DNA of 64,000 nt from Bradysia coprophila (taxonomy: Eukaryota; Arthropoda; Insecta; Diptera; Sciaridae). The translations under genes and the position numbers were made by a program. The number at the start of each line of letters is the position of its first letter. The stretch's first letter is position 1. The notes below the pieces were generated by a model. It was not told where the DNA came from, made no database searches, and worked only from the letters and a program-made list of their open reading frames with translations. Shown here piece after piece: positions 20,595 to 31,908 of this stretch. The stretch covers positions 434,001-498,000 of the forward strand of contig NW_023503927.1 in assembly GCF_014529535.1 (NCBI RefSeq), in the 5' to 3' direction.

Positions 20595-23500
20595 CTACGA
20601 TTCCGAAGAAATGGCAGCGATGGAATCACCTAATTTCGTTTTCAGAAAATGTTCTAAACTTGAAATTCTCATCGACAAATCTTTGTACATATCTTCCTGT
20701 GCCACTTTGATCGCATACAGCTCCAGACTATTCAAATTTCTCTCCACGTTATGCAGATGTTTTTCTTGCTGATTCTTTACAAACTGCATAACCTTCGCCA
20801 TAAATTCATTATCAAATGCTAACGGTTCCGGACTATTTTTCCATAGCATCCAGTCGACATACAGATACTCGAAATTAGAGATCGATCCAGTTTTCTGCAT
20901 CAAAACAGTGGCATTTTTCGTTGTGGGAAGGGTATACTTGATTTTAATAGCTCCGTATTTGGTGGATCCATATTTATTTGGTGTCAGAAGGATCGTGGTA
21001 AGTCTAGGGAACACATTTGCGTATGTCACCGAGAAGAATGAGTACAGAGTTTCGTAGCTACGTAAAGTAGAAATGCGCCTTCTTGTTTGGACAAATTCAG
21101 CAATTTGAATCATTTCCTGAATGTCTGTGATCGCCAATGCATTCAACAGTTGAAACATAACAATCGAAATGGAAATCATAAAGGCAAGAAATAGAATTCC
21201 TTGAAAATGGTCTTCCTCTTCAATGGTTAAATCACCAAAGTCCGACAACATCATTTTAACAGTCGAGATGGTCGACAGAAACGGATCCTGAAATCCTTGC
21301 TCCTCATCTGGATCTTCTTCAGAGTCAGTACCGTTCCTCAAAGGTTCATCAAAATCGTCATGGTTCAGAGCAAAGAAACTCATTCCGAACGCCGATATTA
21401 TGATCATGTACGGAGCAATGGTTCTCAGAAATGTTCGACACACTTTGTTCAGTATTGCCATGTGCAGGGACAATGAAAATGCTGACACTTTTGAAAAGAG
21501 CTGAATGCTCTGAGCGCCCATTAACAAGATCATTATTGCAGAGATTTGCTTGAAGTTGTCCCTTCCTACATCCACGTTTTTGACGAGAACAAAAAAGGAG
21601 AAAACGATCAGCATAATATCCAGCCAATTATTCGGCTTTAAAAAGTATTTCTTGTACGACATAGCACACTGAACAACCTCGTAGGCTGCCATCAACGTGA
21701 GTCCAAAAATCCCAAACCAATAGGACAGCGCGTGTTCGGCGAAATGTTGTCGAAATCGCGTTTTCCATTCTTCGTCTATCTGGACATCGTTCCATTCACT
21801 AAATTTCTCACCGATCTGATCACCAACATTGTTGTTGTATAACCTCCGGATTAAGTGGCGATTTTCGAAGAGCAAGTGAGTGATTGCATTCGCCGAGATG
21901 TTCATATCAGTCAATCTACTCTCAAAAACGTACTCATTTAGCTTGACCGGAAACAGTTCGTCGTGGTAATCGGTTGTGATTTGGCAATATTCTTCGTCGT
22001 GCTTGAAATTGCTGGACACATCGTAGAAGTTCACGATGATGTAGCCCAAGAAAACCAAGAAACTAAAATAGACCAGAAGGTTGAAGTAAACGATGAAGTC
22101 GATCTTCCGCCACTTGAGCAGCACAAATGAAGCAATGACGGGATGTAAGATAAATTCTTTCAGATTGGAATTTGCACAAATCAAATGAGCCGGCGTGATT
22201 TCTGGCTCATTTCTCTGCGGAGGCATCAAGAATTTGTAGTCAATGTAAATATCACAGTCCCTCCCATTAATGTCGCCGGAGCATTTCACGCATTCGTCCA
22301 AGAGCTCTTCTAGGGTGTCCTTTTTGATGTAATTAAACACGGACTCATAACCGATGTATGCTCCACGTCTCAGCAACTCCTTTACAATGTCATCGCATTC
22401 ATACAGGCAGGCGAAAAGCAGAGGCACCCGATTTTCAGAATCGAGCTGATTAATTACGTCCAATGTGCATCGTCGGTCAGTGATAATTAAGTCGAAGGTT
22501 TTCTGACGATCGACAGGATCAATGGCTTCGGATGAAAATATTTGATGCAACAGATTCCTTTGGAGACTCGTCGACTGAAATGACAAATTCGTGTTGCTAA
22601 GTAGGACCTTCAGGACTTGATGGTGTCCGAATGTACAGGCCAAAAATCCCGGCATTATTTTAAATTTGCCATTTTTTGAAATCCGATTAATGTCCGGAAC
22701 AAGATCCATCAAAATGGCAACCGTTTCGGGTAAATTCTTAACGATTGCTGCTTCTAGCAATTCCATGATCTCATCATCAAGGTCCTTCGTGTCCCGTTTC
22801 CAACGTTCGAGATTATCGACCAATTGTGTCTCATTCCAGTCGTCAAGATGCTGGACCATGTAGTTCGTGTCAACGGTAAAATCCATTTTCTTACCCATTC
22901 GGGCTGCCAATCCTCGTTCCTCCATCAACACATGGATGTCTTTGCTGTTGTGCGTAAAATAGTCGATTCGTACGTTGTCGATGATGAAGTTCAGCAAACC
23001 ATTTTCCACGACCGGATTCTTCAACAGCAAATAAAACGGCGTTTCTAGTTGTTCATTCGGTAGATTCACGTTGCATCCGTTCACCAGCATGGCCATAATC
23101 ATTTTCGAAAGTTCTGCGTAATTGTCAGCGGTTATGTTGTTAGCCAACAGATGGAGGTAGTTGTTTCCTCCATCCGATTTTTCATTTATGATCGCTGAAT
23201 ATTGCGTCGCCACAAAATGATCGTCGCATAGTGGTGTGAAGGACTCTTCGTTCGGCTTTAATATAGCGATAAGGTTTTCAGCGCTGCATGAGTGGATGGC
23301 GTATCGGAGTGGGTATATTCCGTCGTCGTTTTTCTTTAAAGCGATAGAAAGAGAAATCCTAGAGCATTGATCAGAGTATAGAAAAGAATAATTCGTGAAA
23401 GATGTCCTTTAGTAAAATGCCAAGAATTTTGGGAAGGGAGGTGCGGGAAAACTGGAAAACTCATAAGCCTAAGCTGAAATTTCGAGAAAAACGTTGTGTT

Positions 23501-26145
23501 GACATCCGGACAAAGTTGGGTCTCAAAAGGCTTGGCGTATTTGCCTGTTTACCGCCTGGTTTCCAGACGGGAACCAGACAGATACATCAAGTCTTTTGAG
23601 ACACAAAACAAACAAAAATTTTGAGTTTTCGATTTTTACCTATGTTTTGCGTGCCCACCTAACTTTCTAGCGTATAAATGTTGTCGCGACTAAACGGGAA
23701 GTGATCCAAAACAGCGACAGAAGTTTGGTGTCAAGTTCCCCGAACAGTGTTTTTGTTTTGTGTTTCCTATTTTTCACTTGTTTTTCCAGCATATCTCTGG
23801 ATGTGATCGTTCAATAATCATGTCCGATGCATCAAATCAAAGGTATTTACGAGACGAAACAAAATATTTAATATTTGAATTTAAGCATAGCACTGCTACT
23901 AGCTCGAACACTCATTCTATCAACGTCAAAATAGACTCCCTTCAAAGGTGCATACACGATTGCATGTGTTCTGCGTTTCCAGCCTCCACATATTTCTCAT
24001 GTTCATGCTAGTAGCAGAGCTAGTAAAAAAACGGGTTTGCATAACAGTAGCTATTGGGAATAAAGCAAGAAAAACAACAAATTTCTTACTTTTCCTGATT
24101 TCCCGCACCTCCTAAATTTTCAGAAATTTCCTGAATGAAAAATCCCTTAATTACACTCTAGACACGTCACGGTAATTTAACATCTAACTACAAATTCCTG
24201 GAAAGACTCATTTATAATAGAATATTGCCAATAATAGACGAAGTCATCCCGGTTGGACAGGCTGGATTCAGGCCGAACAGGAGTTGTTGTGATCAGGTGT
24301 TGGCACTAACAACCCATATCGAAACGGGATTCGAAAAAGGACTGAAAACAGCCGTGGTGTACATAGATCTTACAGCAGCATATGATTCGGTTTGGAGAGT
24401 GGGGCTTATGTTCAAACTCGCCCAAATCATTCCTTGTACATCGCTCTTACGACTGATAAACGACATGCTGTGTAACCGACAACTGACGGTGTATATTAAC
24501 AATGAGAAGAGTCGTACGATAATGTTGAACAATGCCTTGCCACAAGGATCTGCTCTCGCTCCGATTTTTTTCAACGTGTACACAAGTGATATTCCAACGA
24601 CAGTCTCACGTAAATTCGGCTACGCGGACGACAATGCGATTGCATTCCAAGGAAAAACCTTCAACGAATGCGAGAATGTACTCACGAATGACCTCATAAT
24701 CCTCGAAAAGTATTTCAAGACGTGGGGGCTTACTCCGAATCCAGACAAAACCGAATGCACTGCTTATCACCTGGTAAATCAATTAGCAAATTATAAGCTA
24801 CAGATCCAGTTTTGCGGCAGGCTCATCGAAAATAACGCTCATCCGAAATATCTTGGTATTCCACTCGACAGATCACTTACGTACAAAGAGAGTCTGAAAC
24901 GATTGGCGGCGAAGGTCAAGACTCGCAATAACATTTTGATGAGACTCAGTGGAACTACATGGGGTGCTGACACAACAACTCTCCGAACGTCAGCACTGGC
25001 ATTAGTCTACTCAGCAGCGGAATACTGCTCACCTGTATGGCTGAACAGCGCCCACACTAAACTGGTAGATACGGAACTGAACAGGACGATGCGGATGATT
25101 TCTGGAACGATACAGTCAACTCCAACAAACTGGTTACCTACACTGTGCAATATAGCCCCGCCCCATCTACGTAGACAAGCGGCACTAATGAGAGAGCATC
25201 GGAAGTACTCTAGCAACCCTGAGCTTCCTATCAATAACGATATCGGTCACGATCTGAGATTATCCTCGAGAAAGCCAGCATGGAAATCCGCAGATAATTT
25301 GCACATTGCGAACTACAATGTTACCGATAGTTGGAACTACGAATGGGAACAAAACAATCCGGACCGTAATAACTTAATTGACCGAGCATCAAACAAACCT
25401 CCGGGTTTCGAACTCCCTCGAAAACTGTGGGTCAAATTAAACCGTCTCCGGACTGGACACGGCAGATCTGGTCAATTTTTGCACCACTGGGGTGCTAATG
25501 ACGACCCGGCTTGTGATTGCGGCCATCCAGTACAGTCCATCCAACACATAGTCGAGGACTGTAGCCTGAGAGCATTCAATGGCGGGTTTAAAGACATTCA
25601 CGAAGTTACACCTGCAGCAATCAGATGGATGGAATGCTTGGACATTGCTATTTAGTCGAACCGAATTATTTTATTTTTTTTTAACTGTGAAAACTTTGTA
25701 AATAATCACATACGATAAATAAATAAATAAACATCTAACTTGAAATCTATTGTGCGCAATATCACAGCTCTGTAGCAGTGCTATGGCAATATACAAGCCG
25801 TTTCACTCACTAACAACATCTTTCACGAATGACTGAATTCAATTTCTTTGACACTCAAATCACCTTGTAAAAATCGGATCCATTGCAGATGCATGTTGTG
25901 ATAAATTTTCGCGACTTTGGTATCAACAAAACGGCTTCGAATGTTGATAATCCATCGAAACATTTCAGTTTTTTGTTGGGATTAAATTTCAGCTCGTCTA
26001 GGATGTATCGAAATTGATGAACATTTCGCGACTCCACACTTTCAGTGAGTATGTTCTACGGTTGAAAACGTAACGTAATGAAAATTTGGCAAATCTTTTT
26101 CTTAATCGAAAATATCACCTCAAATTTCACTGTTTCGAACACCAT
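20595..26145 (-). CDS. painless-like TRPA channel, intact copy B (3 exons)
   Basis: Model: exon 1 26119-26145 (MVFETVKFE), exon 2 25864-26055, exon 3 20595-23333; 985 residues. All junctions are GT/AG and phase 0. The exon plan equals that of copy A and of the painless orthologue at 41-44 kb. Ankyrin-type repeats fill about residues 70-470. The membrane domain begins near HPVIASFVLLKW (about 470), with S1 at 480-505, S2-S4 to about 650, S5 at FLRTIAPYMIIISAFGMSFFAL, a pore stretch MMLSDFGDL, and S6 at FLAFMISISIVMFQLLNALA. A short coiled-coil-like C-terminus follows. TRPA channels are tetrameric cation channels of sensory neurons. The pore signature differs from painless (MLTGEFDA), so ion selectivity may differ. 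Intron 2 is 2530 bp because of a MITE and a LINE. Confidence 0.85.
23437..24112. mobile_element. MITE, GGAGGTGCGGGAAAA family, copy 1 (intron 2 of channel B)
   Basis: A 676-bp element with inverted ends GGAGGTGCGGGAAAA. The interior is partly palindromic (sequence like GTTCCCCGAACAGTGTTTTTG). The same family occurs at 54880-55585, 62969-63190 and, as a fragment, in a painless intron. There is no coding region. Confidence 0.8.
24190..25729 (+). mobile_element. 5'-truncated LINE with 11-bp target duplication (intron 2 of channel B)
   Basis: Flanked by identical AACATCTAACT (24179-24189 and 25730-25740). The 3' end is a GATAAATAAATAAATAA simple-repeat tail rather than pure poly(A). It lies antisense to the host gene. 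The coding part is 24225-25655. Confidence 0.9.
24225..25655 (+). CDS. LINE reverse transcriptase, partial but open (about 476 codons)
   Basis: Open from just inside the 5' border to a TAG. Motifs in order: QAGFRPNRSCCDQVL (RT block 2a region), VVYIDLTAAYDSV (first catalytic Asp), LPQGSALAPIFFNVYTSDI, the catalytic FGYADD box, a thumb (WGLTPNPDKTEC), and a C-terminal HLRRQAALMREH stretch followed by a CDCGHPVQSIQHIVEDC zinc-knuckle-like end. The endonuclease and N-terminal RT are missing through 5' truncation. This is an APE-type LINE of the Jockey/CR1/RTE range, clade not fixed. The open frame and perfect target duplication indicate recent insertion. Confidence 0.8.
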   Translation: MPIIDEVIPVGQAGFRPNRSCCDQVLALTTHIETGFEKGLKTAVVYIDLTAAYDSVWRVGLMFKLAQIIPCTSLLRLINDMLCNRQLTVYINNEKSRTIMLNNALPQGSALAPIFFNVYTSDIPTTVSRKFGYADDNAIAFQGKTFNECENVLTNDLIILEKYFKTWGLTPNPDKTECTAYHLVNQLANYKLQIQFCGRLIENNAHPKYLGIPLDRSLTYKESLKRLAAKVKTRNNILMRLSGTTWGADTTTLRTSALALVYSAAEYCSPVWLNSAHTKLVDTELNRTMRMISGTIQSTPTNWLPTLCNIAPPHLRRQAALMREHRKYSSNPELPINNDIGHDLRLSSRKPAWKSADNLHIANYNVTDSWNYEWEQNNPDRNNLIDRASNKPPGFELPRKLWVKLNRLRTGHGRSGQFLHHWGANDDPACDCGHPVQSIQHIVEDCSLRAFNGGFKDIHEVTPAAIRWMECLDIAI

Positions 26146-27432
26146 ATTTAAGAGTCTTTGCGTTGGCCACTAATAGCGACAACTAAAATTCGAAATCATG
26201 AACGAAGACACGATCAACACTGGACACATATATGCAACTATTGAAGGTGTGCAAAAGGTATATCGCAGTCCCATACATTTTTGTGTGTGTTATTTTGGTG
26301 AAATAGGTTTGGGATTTATGCGAGAGATTTAAAATCGGTCAAGTCACTAACTTTTACATTACGAACAAGTAAATATCGGAACAGAATAGTCACGCATAGA
26401 CTTCTGTGCTACCTCATCTGCTTGTCGTATACCTTCTAAACAAATAAAAGATAAAAATTTAATAACCGGAACCGACACTTAAAGACAATAATTTATGGAT
26501 AGCATCAACTCAAGCAGAACATTGTATGTTCGAACAACATTCGACGACACTTAGCGAAATTGTATAAATTGGCTGATAAATATAACCCGAGAGACTGACG
26601 GTCAAAGACTAAAAATCATGATTTATGCCACTCAGCATCATAACATGCAAAATTTGCAAACTTTAGATGCCTATGTGGCACAAAACGTTGTATGAATCTC
26701 GGTGTAAAGTACTTTATTGGGTTCACGACGCGTGTGCGGCCTCGTGTCATAGTTACACATCTAGAACCTAATAAAGTACTTTGCACTTGATGCCAGAAAT
26801 AACTATTATCCATCCAGAAAGTTGATGTATCATCGTCCGAGAGTTAATATATTTGCATTGTCAGTGGCTTTCAATTCGTATCGTCTAATATTATGTCAAA
26901 AATCTGATACAAATTGATTAATTGAGATTTTTAGCAGATTCCATCTCTATAATTATAGACCAATAAAAAGTGGTTATTAATCGGACCCAACTAGTTGTAT
27001 GGTATGGATGTTTACAAATAATTTTTTGTCTTTTTTTGCCCACAATTATGAATTCAAAATTTTCCAACATCGTCGAATATGTGCACAAAAAAAGTCCAAC
27101 GATTCGATCTATGTATGATACGAGTTGTAGTCTCATTATGTATGCTTGAAACGAACGGTATTAGCTATTTATCTACCAAGGTATCATAGCATTGTCACTC
27201 AACCGTAATGATGCCATTACGCATCTGCTGCATGTAAAGTACGATACTCGACATGATTATAGGCGAGGATAATATATTGGGTGTTCAGACGACAAAAACA
27301 GGATTTTTAAACAAATATTAAATCGGATCCAGTTTTGGCAGTCTACAGCTATTATGTCATCTGTGTTATCACACTGACGACAAAATTACCGATGGTCTTT
27401 TATAGCCAAATGTGTGCGAAAGCAAATAAGGA
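26146..27432. other. intergenic upstream of channel B
   Basis: No gene. Presumably contains the channel B promoter, but no clear core element was recognised. One hairpin at 26701-26787 is listed separately. Confidence 0.5.
26701..26787. repeat. short inverted repeat, 24-bp arms
   Basis: The arms at 26701-26724 and 26764-26787 (core GTAAAGTACTTTATTGGGTTC and its near complement) are separated by 39 bp. It could be a small MITE remnant or form a stem in RNA. Confidence 0.6.
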
Positions 27433-28400
27433 TTTTGTGCATCCGACAACTGAAATACGACCTACTTTGCCATGATTTTTCATTAAGAAATGTCAGTTTT
27501 TCCCGAACTATATATCGTGCGGGAAAAAACTTCATTTCTTTACGATTTATAGTGCGGGAAAAGAATTACGTGAATTTTTCTATGACTATACGATTGATTA
27601 AATTTAATATGGTGAATGTGAAGTGTGTATGTTTTCAAGTAAATTGATGTGTTTTGTCTATTTCAGTTGTCCGATGCACAAAACGTTGTTCGTACCTCGA
27701 CAGGAAATGGATTTTTTCAGCACACGTCCTAATTTTCCTTACGAGCGAAGCGAGAAAATCGTCATTTCCTGGCTTGGTACGAAAAATACTATTTCACAAC
27801 GCAGGTGCGGGCGAGAAAATAGTCAATTTCTCCCCTTTTTTGAAACTTTGGAAGCCTTTGTTTGTGGCCGTAGCGAGGACTAGAGAAAATGTAATTTCCA
27901 ACTTTTCTGCCATAGTTGAACAAGTAACTATTTCATGCGTACGGCGTGGTCAACCCGATTTTCTCCCATCAATTTGCCAAGAGAAAATTGAGTTTATACA
28001 TAGGACAACTGAAATACGACATATTTTGACATGATTTTTCGTTGAAGAATGTCAGTGTTTCCATATCTTTCGGTAAAGACAACGGGACAGCGGGAATAGT
28101 ATTTTTTGTACCAAGACCGGGAAATGTCCATTTCCTGTCGAGGTACGAACAACGTCTTGTGCATCGACAACTGAAATAAACACATTAATTCACGTAAAAA
28201 TATACATACTTCACATTCACCATGTCAAAGTTGATCAATCGAATAGTAATGGAAAAACTCATGTAATTCCTTTCACGCAAAATAAATCGTAAAGAAATGA
28301 AGTTTTCTCCCGCACGATATATCGTTCGGGAAACATCGACATTTCTCAACGAAAAATCATGGCAAAATATATTGTATTTCAGTTGTCTGGTGCACAAAAA
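27433..28400. mobile_element. large fold-back element with about 285-bp inverted arms
   Basis: The left arm 27433-27716 and right arm 28121-28400 are inverted copies, both starting TTTTGTGCA(C/T)C(C/A)GACAACTGAAATA. Each arm carries two GTGCGGGAAAA motifs and the same out-of-frame open stretch. The loop contains a third, direct copy of the arm's start at about 27995-28060. No transposase. This is a fold-back/MITE-type DNA element, perhaps built from nested insertions. Confidence 0.8.
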
Positions 28401-28758
28401 TACTATTTGTTGACGACTCTATCAATTTCTTCATTCTCTCTCAAATTCATGAACCTTCCCGCATAACTGGTATAATTCACTTATTCATCCGACACTGCCT
28501 GTTGAGAAATCAATTTGTTGTGTTTTCCAAAATGGTAATGGCGAATGAATGTTATCGTTTCGAGGAGAAATAGATTGATCACTCCATGACATGACATGAC
28601 AAACATTGTGTTGACCTCTAGGAAACGAAATTCTAACTCGACCGATTCGCACTTGTTTCAATTTCCTATTTTCTCCCCTAGGTGCAAACGAAATTTGTAA
28701 ATGAAATTTATTGTTCTTTAAGTTTTTATAAAGAAATTATTCTAATTAGTTTTTAGAT

Positions 28759-31700
28759 TTATAACAAATCAAATATGTTTGAAACGGCATTAGCATCGTC
28801 ATTTTCAAACGTTTTCAAAATTGATGCACAGTTTCCTCTCTGAATTTCTATTGAATATTGTTGTATCAAGAAATTTGTCGAGCGCTTTTCTCCAGTTTTT
28901 TGTTGCAACAGTTTTCCGATTTTATTTATGAATTTCTTAGTGTCCTCTCCCATTGGCCCGAACGTTTCGAAAGCGATAGGAGTGAATATGTAGTCACGTT
29001 TCAATGCCATGTAGTGATTATGTTTATGACGTTCTGATTGATCTGCGACCGAGCCAGCGATTTTCGCTGATTGGGCCAGGTATGATGGAGCAACGGTGTC
29101 GCTAACTGTAGCATCCCAAATCAAAGATTTTCCTCGTTCCCATGGAGTGATGGTTACACCGTCAACGCGCTTTCCGTCCGATCTGCTTATTCCAGGCGGT
29201 TCTAGCATGCTCGGGAAATCGATTTTAGATAAGGCATTCAAGGTTATTTTATTGAATCCTACATGTCTCGGAATTCTGCCAGCGCTCCTAATGCATGATA
29301 AACCGTGGTGGCCGTTTTCTTCGACAGTTTTTCCACATCGGCAAGTGTGTTTTTCGCATACTTTCCCTCCCAAACGTATGGCAATCGCAATTCGAGCTAT
29401 ATTGTTGTTCAAAAGTAGGCCCAACTCAGACGACGGTATCACTTGCAACCACTTTGACGATTCGTTTTTGGATGATGCAAGTAAGCGCGCTCTATCTGTT
29501 TGGTTAGCATTGCTCAACAATGTTTCGAAAATAAATTTCATATTCGGGTAATCCCAATTTGTTTGGTTTTCACGTTTTGCTTCTGTGTTTGGTACCAGGC
29601 TGGACGGCAGATCATCGATCAATTTTTTGATTTCGGTGTCAACAATGTCCAAATTCAGTTGACCTAATAAAACATTTGATAAATTTTTTGATTGAAAAAT
29701 TGAAGAAAGATATGCGGGAATCGCCAAATCTTCAAGTTTTCTTATGCCAATTCCAGCCAACGAATAAGGTAACGTTGTTTGTCTCCAAACTTTCGGGGTC
29801 ATTTTAATGTTGCAAATATTTTCCAATGTTTGTCGAAAAAGTTCATCAACTTCTTCCAGAAGATTTTGAAACATGAAAGTTGGACAAGTTCGTAACAGAT
29901 AGATGAATTTCGGCGATGACATGCAATATCGGAACAGGCACAATGCGGGGTGGACATCTAGGAGTTTCAGTCTTTCGCACATCGATTGTACAATGTCTTT
30001 TTTCTGTTTAATGAAATTTGGAATTAATGAATTATGTATTGGCGATCCGAGAAGATCAACTTCTTCCATCAGACGAATGCCGGGTAATTCTTCCGATATA
30101 GCAGCGTACATGGCATCTTTCTGTTCTTTGGTTGCGTTTATGAAATGTACTTCGCACTTCGATGGATTAATTGTCAGTCCTGAAACCTCTCGGAAGTCTT
30201 TGATACGTTTTACATCTTCCATGGTATTTTTAAAGTTGTCTCCAGTTGTTCCATCATCGAGATACCATGCATTTAAACGGGATGACAATGAGTGGACTAG
30301 CTTTGATATTCCGATACAAAAACCCGCTGGACCTAATGGATCTCCTTGATGGACCCCTCTTCTGGATAAAATTACTTGATAGTTGAAGTATAAGTTAGTG
30401 AAGCTGCCGTAAGCTTGTCTCATCATCGGATATAGGCTCGGACAAATGTTCTTCGTTTCGTCCAGTAGGTATTGTCGTTTAAGTTCATTGAAGGCGTTTG
30501 AGAAATCGTATTTCAGGAGTATCATTGGTTCATCGTATGAATTGGAAATAAATGATCGGACAGCGTGTATTATTGCTTCTGCACCTCCTTTAGCACCGAA
30601 ACCAAGTTGGAATGGTTTTATTTTTTCAGAAAGCTGATCAATAATGTCACCGCATTCTACTTTTCCGGCCAGTCTACGCCAAAAAGTTCCAACCGCAATC
30701 GGTCTTATATCGCCATTGTCTTTTATGAAAGCGACTAATCGTCCACTGTAGACTATTCGAACAACATTCTGATCTATTTTTCCGTTCTTCACCAAGTCAG
30801 ACAGTTTGGCTATTGATTTTCTCAGTTTCTCAGCTGCATCGCCACAAGTGAATGACGTTAAATCTTTAATGTGGCGAGGTCTCAAACCATCAATACCACC
30901 TGATGAGCTTATCGGGAAACTGGAAATGCTCTTCGAGATTGTTTCACTTGAAGTTATTGGCAAAATTTCTTCGGGTGTATGTTTGTCTATGACTGGCAAT
31001 GTATCCAATGGATGTTTTGATTGTAATTTTGACAGCGTTTCATCGTTTATCTCTGCTATCATTTCTTTGGAACATAAAACTCTCATGGCGCCACTGAAAT
31101 CGCCTTCGCCAAGCTTTTGGTTGACTGTCTTGATAACTTGTTCGTTCTGTGAACAAAGTTTTTTTTCTCTAGGCTTTGTATCTTGTAGAAGGAATGCTAA
31201 GTAATCGTTCACATTTGTGATTTTCTCCAGTTCTTTTAAATTTTCTCTAATACCATTCATTCCTCCTTTTGACTTCTTAGGTCTTGATCGCAGAACAATA
31301 TAAGGAAAAGCCAATAGACGACACCATGAATTTGCGTCATTTTTCGTAACCACTTGATCGACTAGCTTTGATAGTTCAAGACTAACTGCTGAACGAACTG
31401 ACTTTTGAATAATACGAACAACTGGAATAGCTTCTTTGCATTTACTAAGCAATACACCAAACTCGTCTATATTCATGGAATCGACTGAATCCGTTTTTCG
31501 ATTGTTATTGGTTGCTTTACGATCAATCTCACTTTTACTTAAGTCATTCTTTTTGTGCTTGTTTTGGTGGATCTTCAGCCCGCGTTCGTTTTTTGCAAGA
31601 AATCCACATTCACAATGAATTCTGTCTTTAGAAAAATTCTTTGGAATTAAGACGGATGGAGGATCATTGTTTGTCTGAATTTCAATTTCATTTTGATTCA

Positions 31701-31908
31701 ACAACAGAAATTCATCTAATTCTGTTAAGCCTTCGCAAGATTTGTTTCGCTCAATTCCTGATCCTTTCTGTGAGTTGATATTACGTTTCCTGTTTGATTT
31801 CTTACTTTCAATTTTTCCTTTAAGCTTTGCATGAAAACTTTCATGTATTTTTAATCCTTTACCCGTATCAAATGACCTATTGCACGGGGTACAATTCATC
31901 GTTCTCAT
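28759..31908 (-). CDS. RLE-type LINE ORF2: zinc fingers, reverse transcriptase, restriction-like endonuclease
   Basis: 1049 residues, uninterrupted, from an ATG that directly follows an in-frame TAG. Two C2H2 fingers open the protein: CTPCNRSFDTGKGLKIHESFH split over residues 6-26, and one starting IHCECGF near 95. The central reverse transcriptase has LLKYDFSNAF (first catalytic Asp, about 455), GVHQGDPLGPAGF, and AWYLDDGT as the catalytic box. The C-terminus has a CRCGKTVEENGHHGLSC zinc-knuckle-like motif and then the endonuclease signature R-S-D-(x13)-W-D around KRVDGVTITPW and LIWDATVSD. This order (fingers, RT, knuckle, PD-(D/E)XK-like nuclease) defines the early-branching R2/R4/HERO LINEs. 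Integrity suggests a recently active copy. Confidence 0.85.
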   Translation of the reverse strand: MRTMNCTPCNRSFDTGKGLKIHESFHAKLKGKIESKKSNRKRNINSQKGSGIERNKSCEGLTELDEFLLLNQNEIEIQTNNDPPSVLIPKNFSKDRIHCECGFLAKNERGLKIHQNKHKKNDLSKSEIDRKATNNNRKTDSVDSMNIDEFGVLLSKCKEAIPVVRIIQKSVRSAVSLELSKLVDQVVTKNDANSWCRLLAFPYIVLRSRPKKSKGGMNGIRENLKELEKITNVNDYLAFLLQDTKPREKKLCSQNEQVIKTVNQKLGEGDFSGAMRVLCSKEMIAEINDETLSKLQSKHPLDTLPVIDKHTPEEILPITSSETISKSISSFPISSSGGIDGLRPRHIKDLTSFTCGDAAEKLRKSIAKLSDLVKNGKIDQNVVRIVYSGRLVAFIKDNGDIRPIAVGTFWRRLAGKVECGDIIDQLSEKIKPFQLGFGAKGGAEAIIHAVRSFISNSYDEPMILLKYDFSNAFNELKRQYLLDETKNICPSLYPMMRQAYGSFTNLYFNYQVILSRRGVHQGDPLGPAGFCIGISKLVHSLSSRLNAWYLDDGTTGDNFKNTMEDVKRIKDFREVSGLTINPSKCEVHFINATKEQKDAMYAAISEELPGIRLMEEVDLLGSPIHNSLIPNFIKQKKDIVQSMCERLKLLDVHPALCLFRYCMSSPKFIYLLRTCPTFMFQNLLEEVDELFRQTLENICNIKMTPKVWRQTTLPYSLAGIGIRKLEDLAIPAYLSSIFQSKNLSNVLLGQLNLDIVDTEIKKLIDDLPSSLVPNTEAKRENQTNWDYPNMKFIFETLLSNANQTDRARLLASSKNESSKWLQVIPSSELGLLLNNNIARIAIAIRLGGKVCEKHTCRCGKTVEENGHHGLSCIRSAGRIPRHVGFNKITLNALSKIDFPSMLEPPGISRSDGKRVDGVTITPWERGKSLIWDATVSDTVAPSYLAQSAKIAGSVADQSERHKHNHYMALKRDYIFTPIAFETFGPMGEDTKKFINKIGKLLQQKTGEKRSTNFLIQQYSIEIQRGNCASILKTFENDDANAVSNIFDLL

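Noticed and set aside
27414-28397. Two small proteins with the same sequence on opposite strands
   Set aside because: They are shadows of the inverted arms of the fold-back element.
29096-31618. Several plus-strand proteins within the RLE-type LINE
   Set aside because: They are antisense shadows of ORF2.
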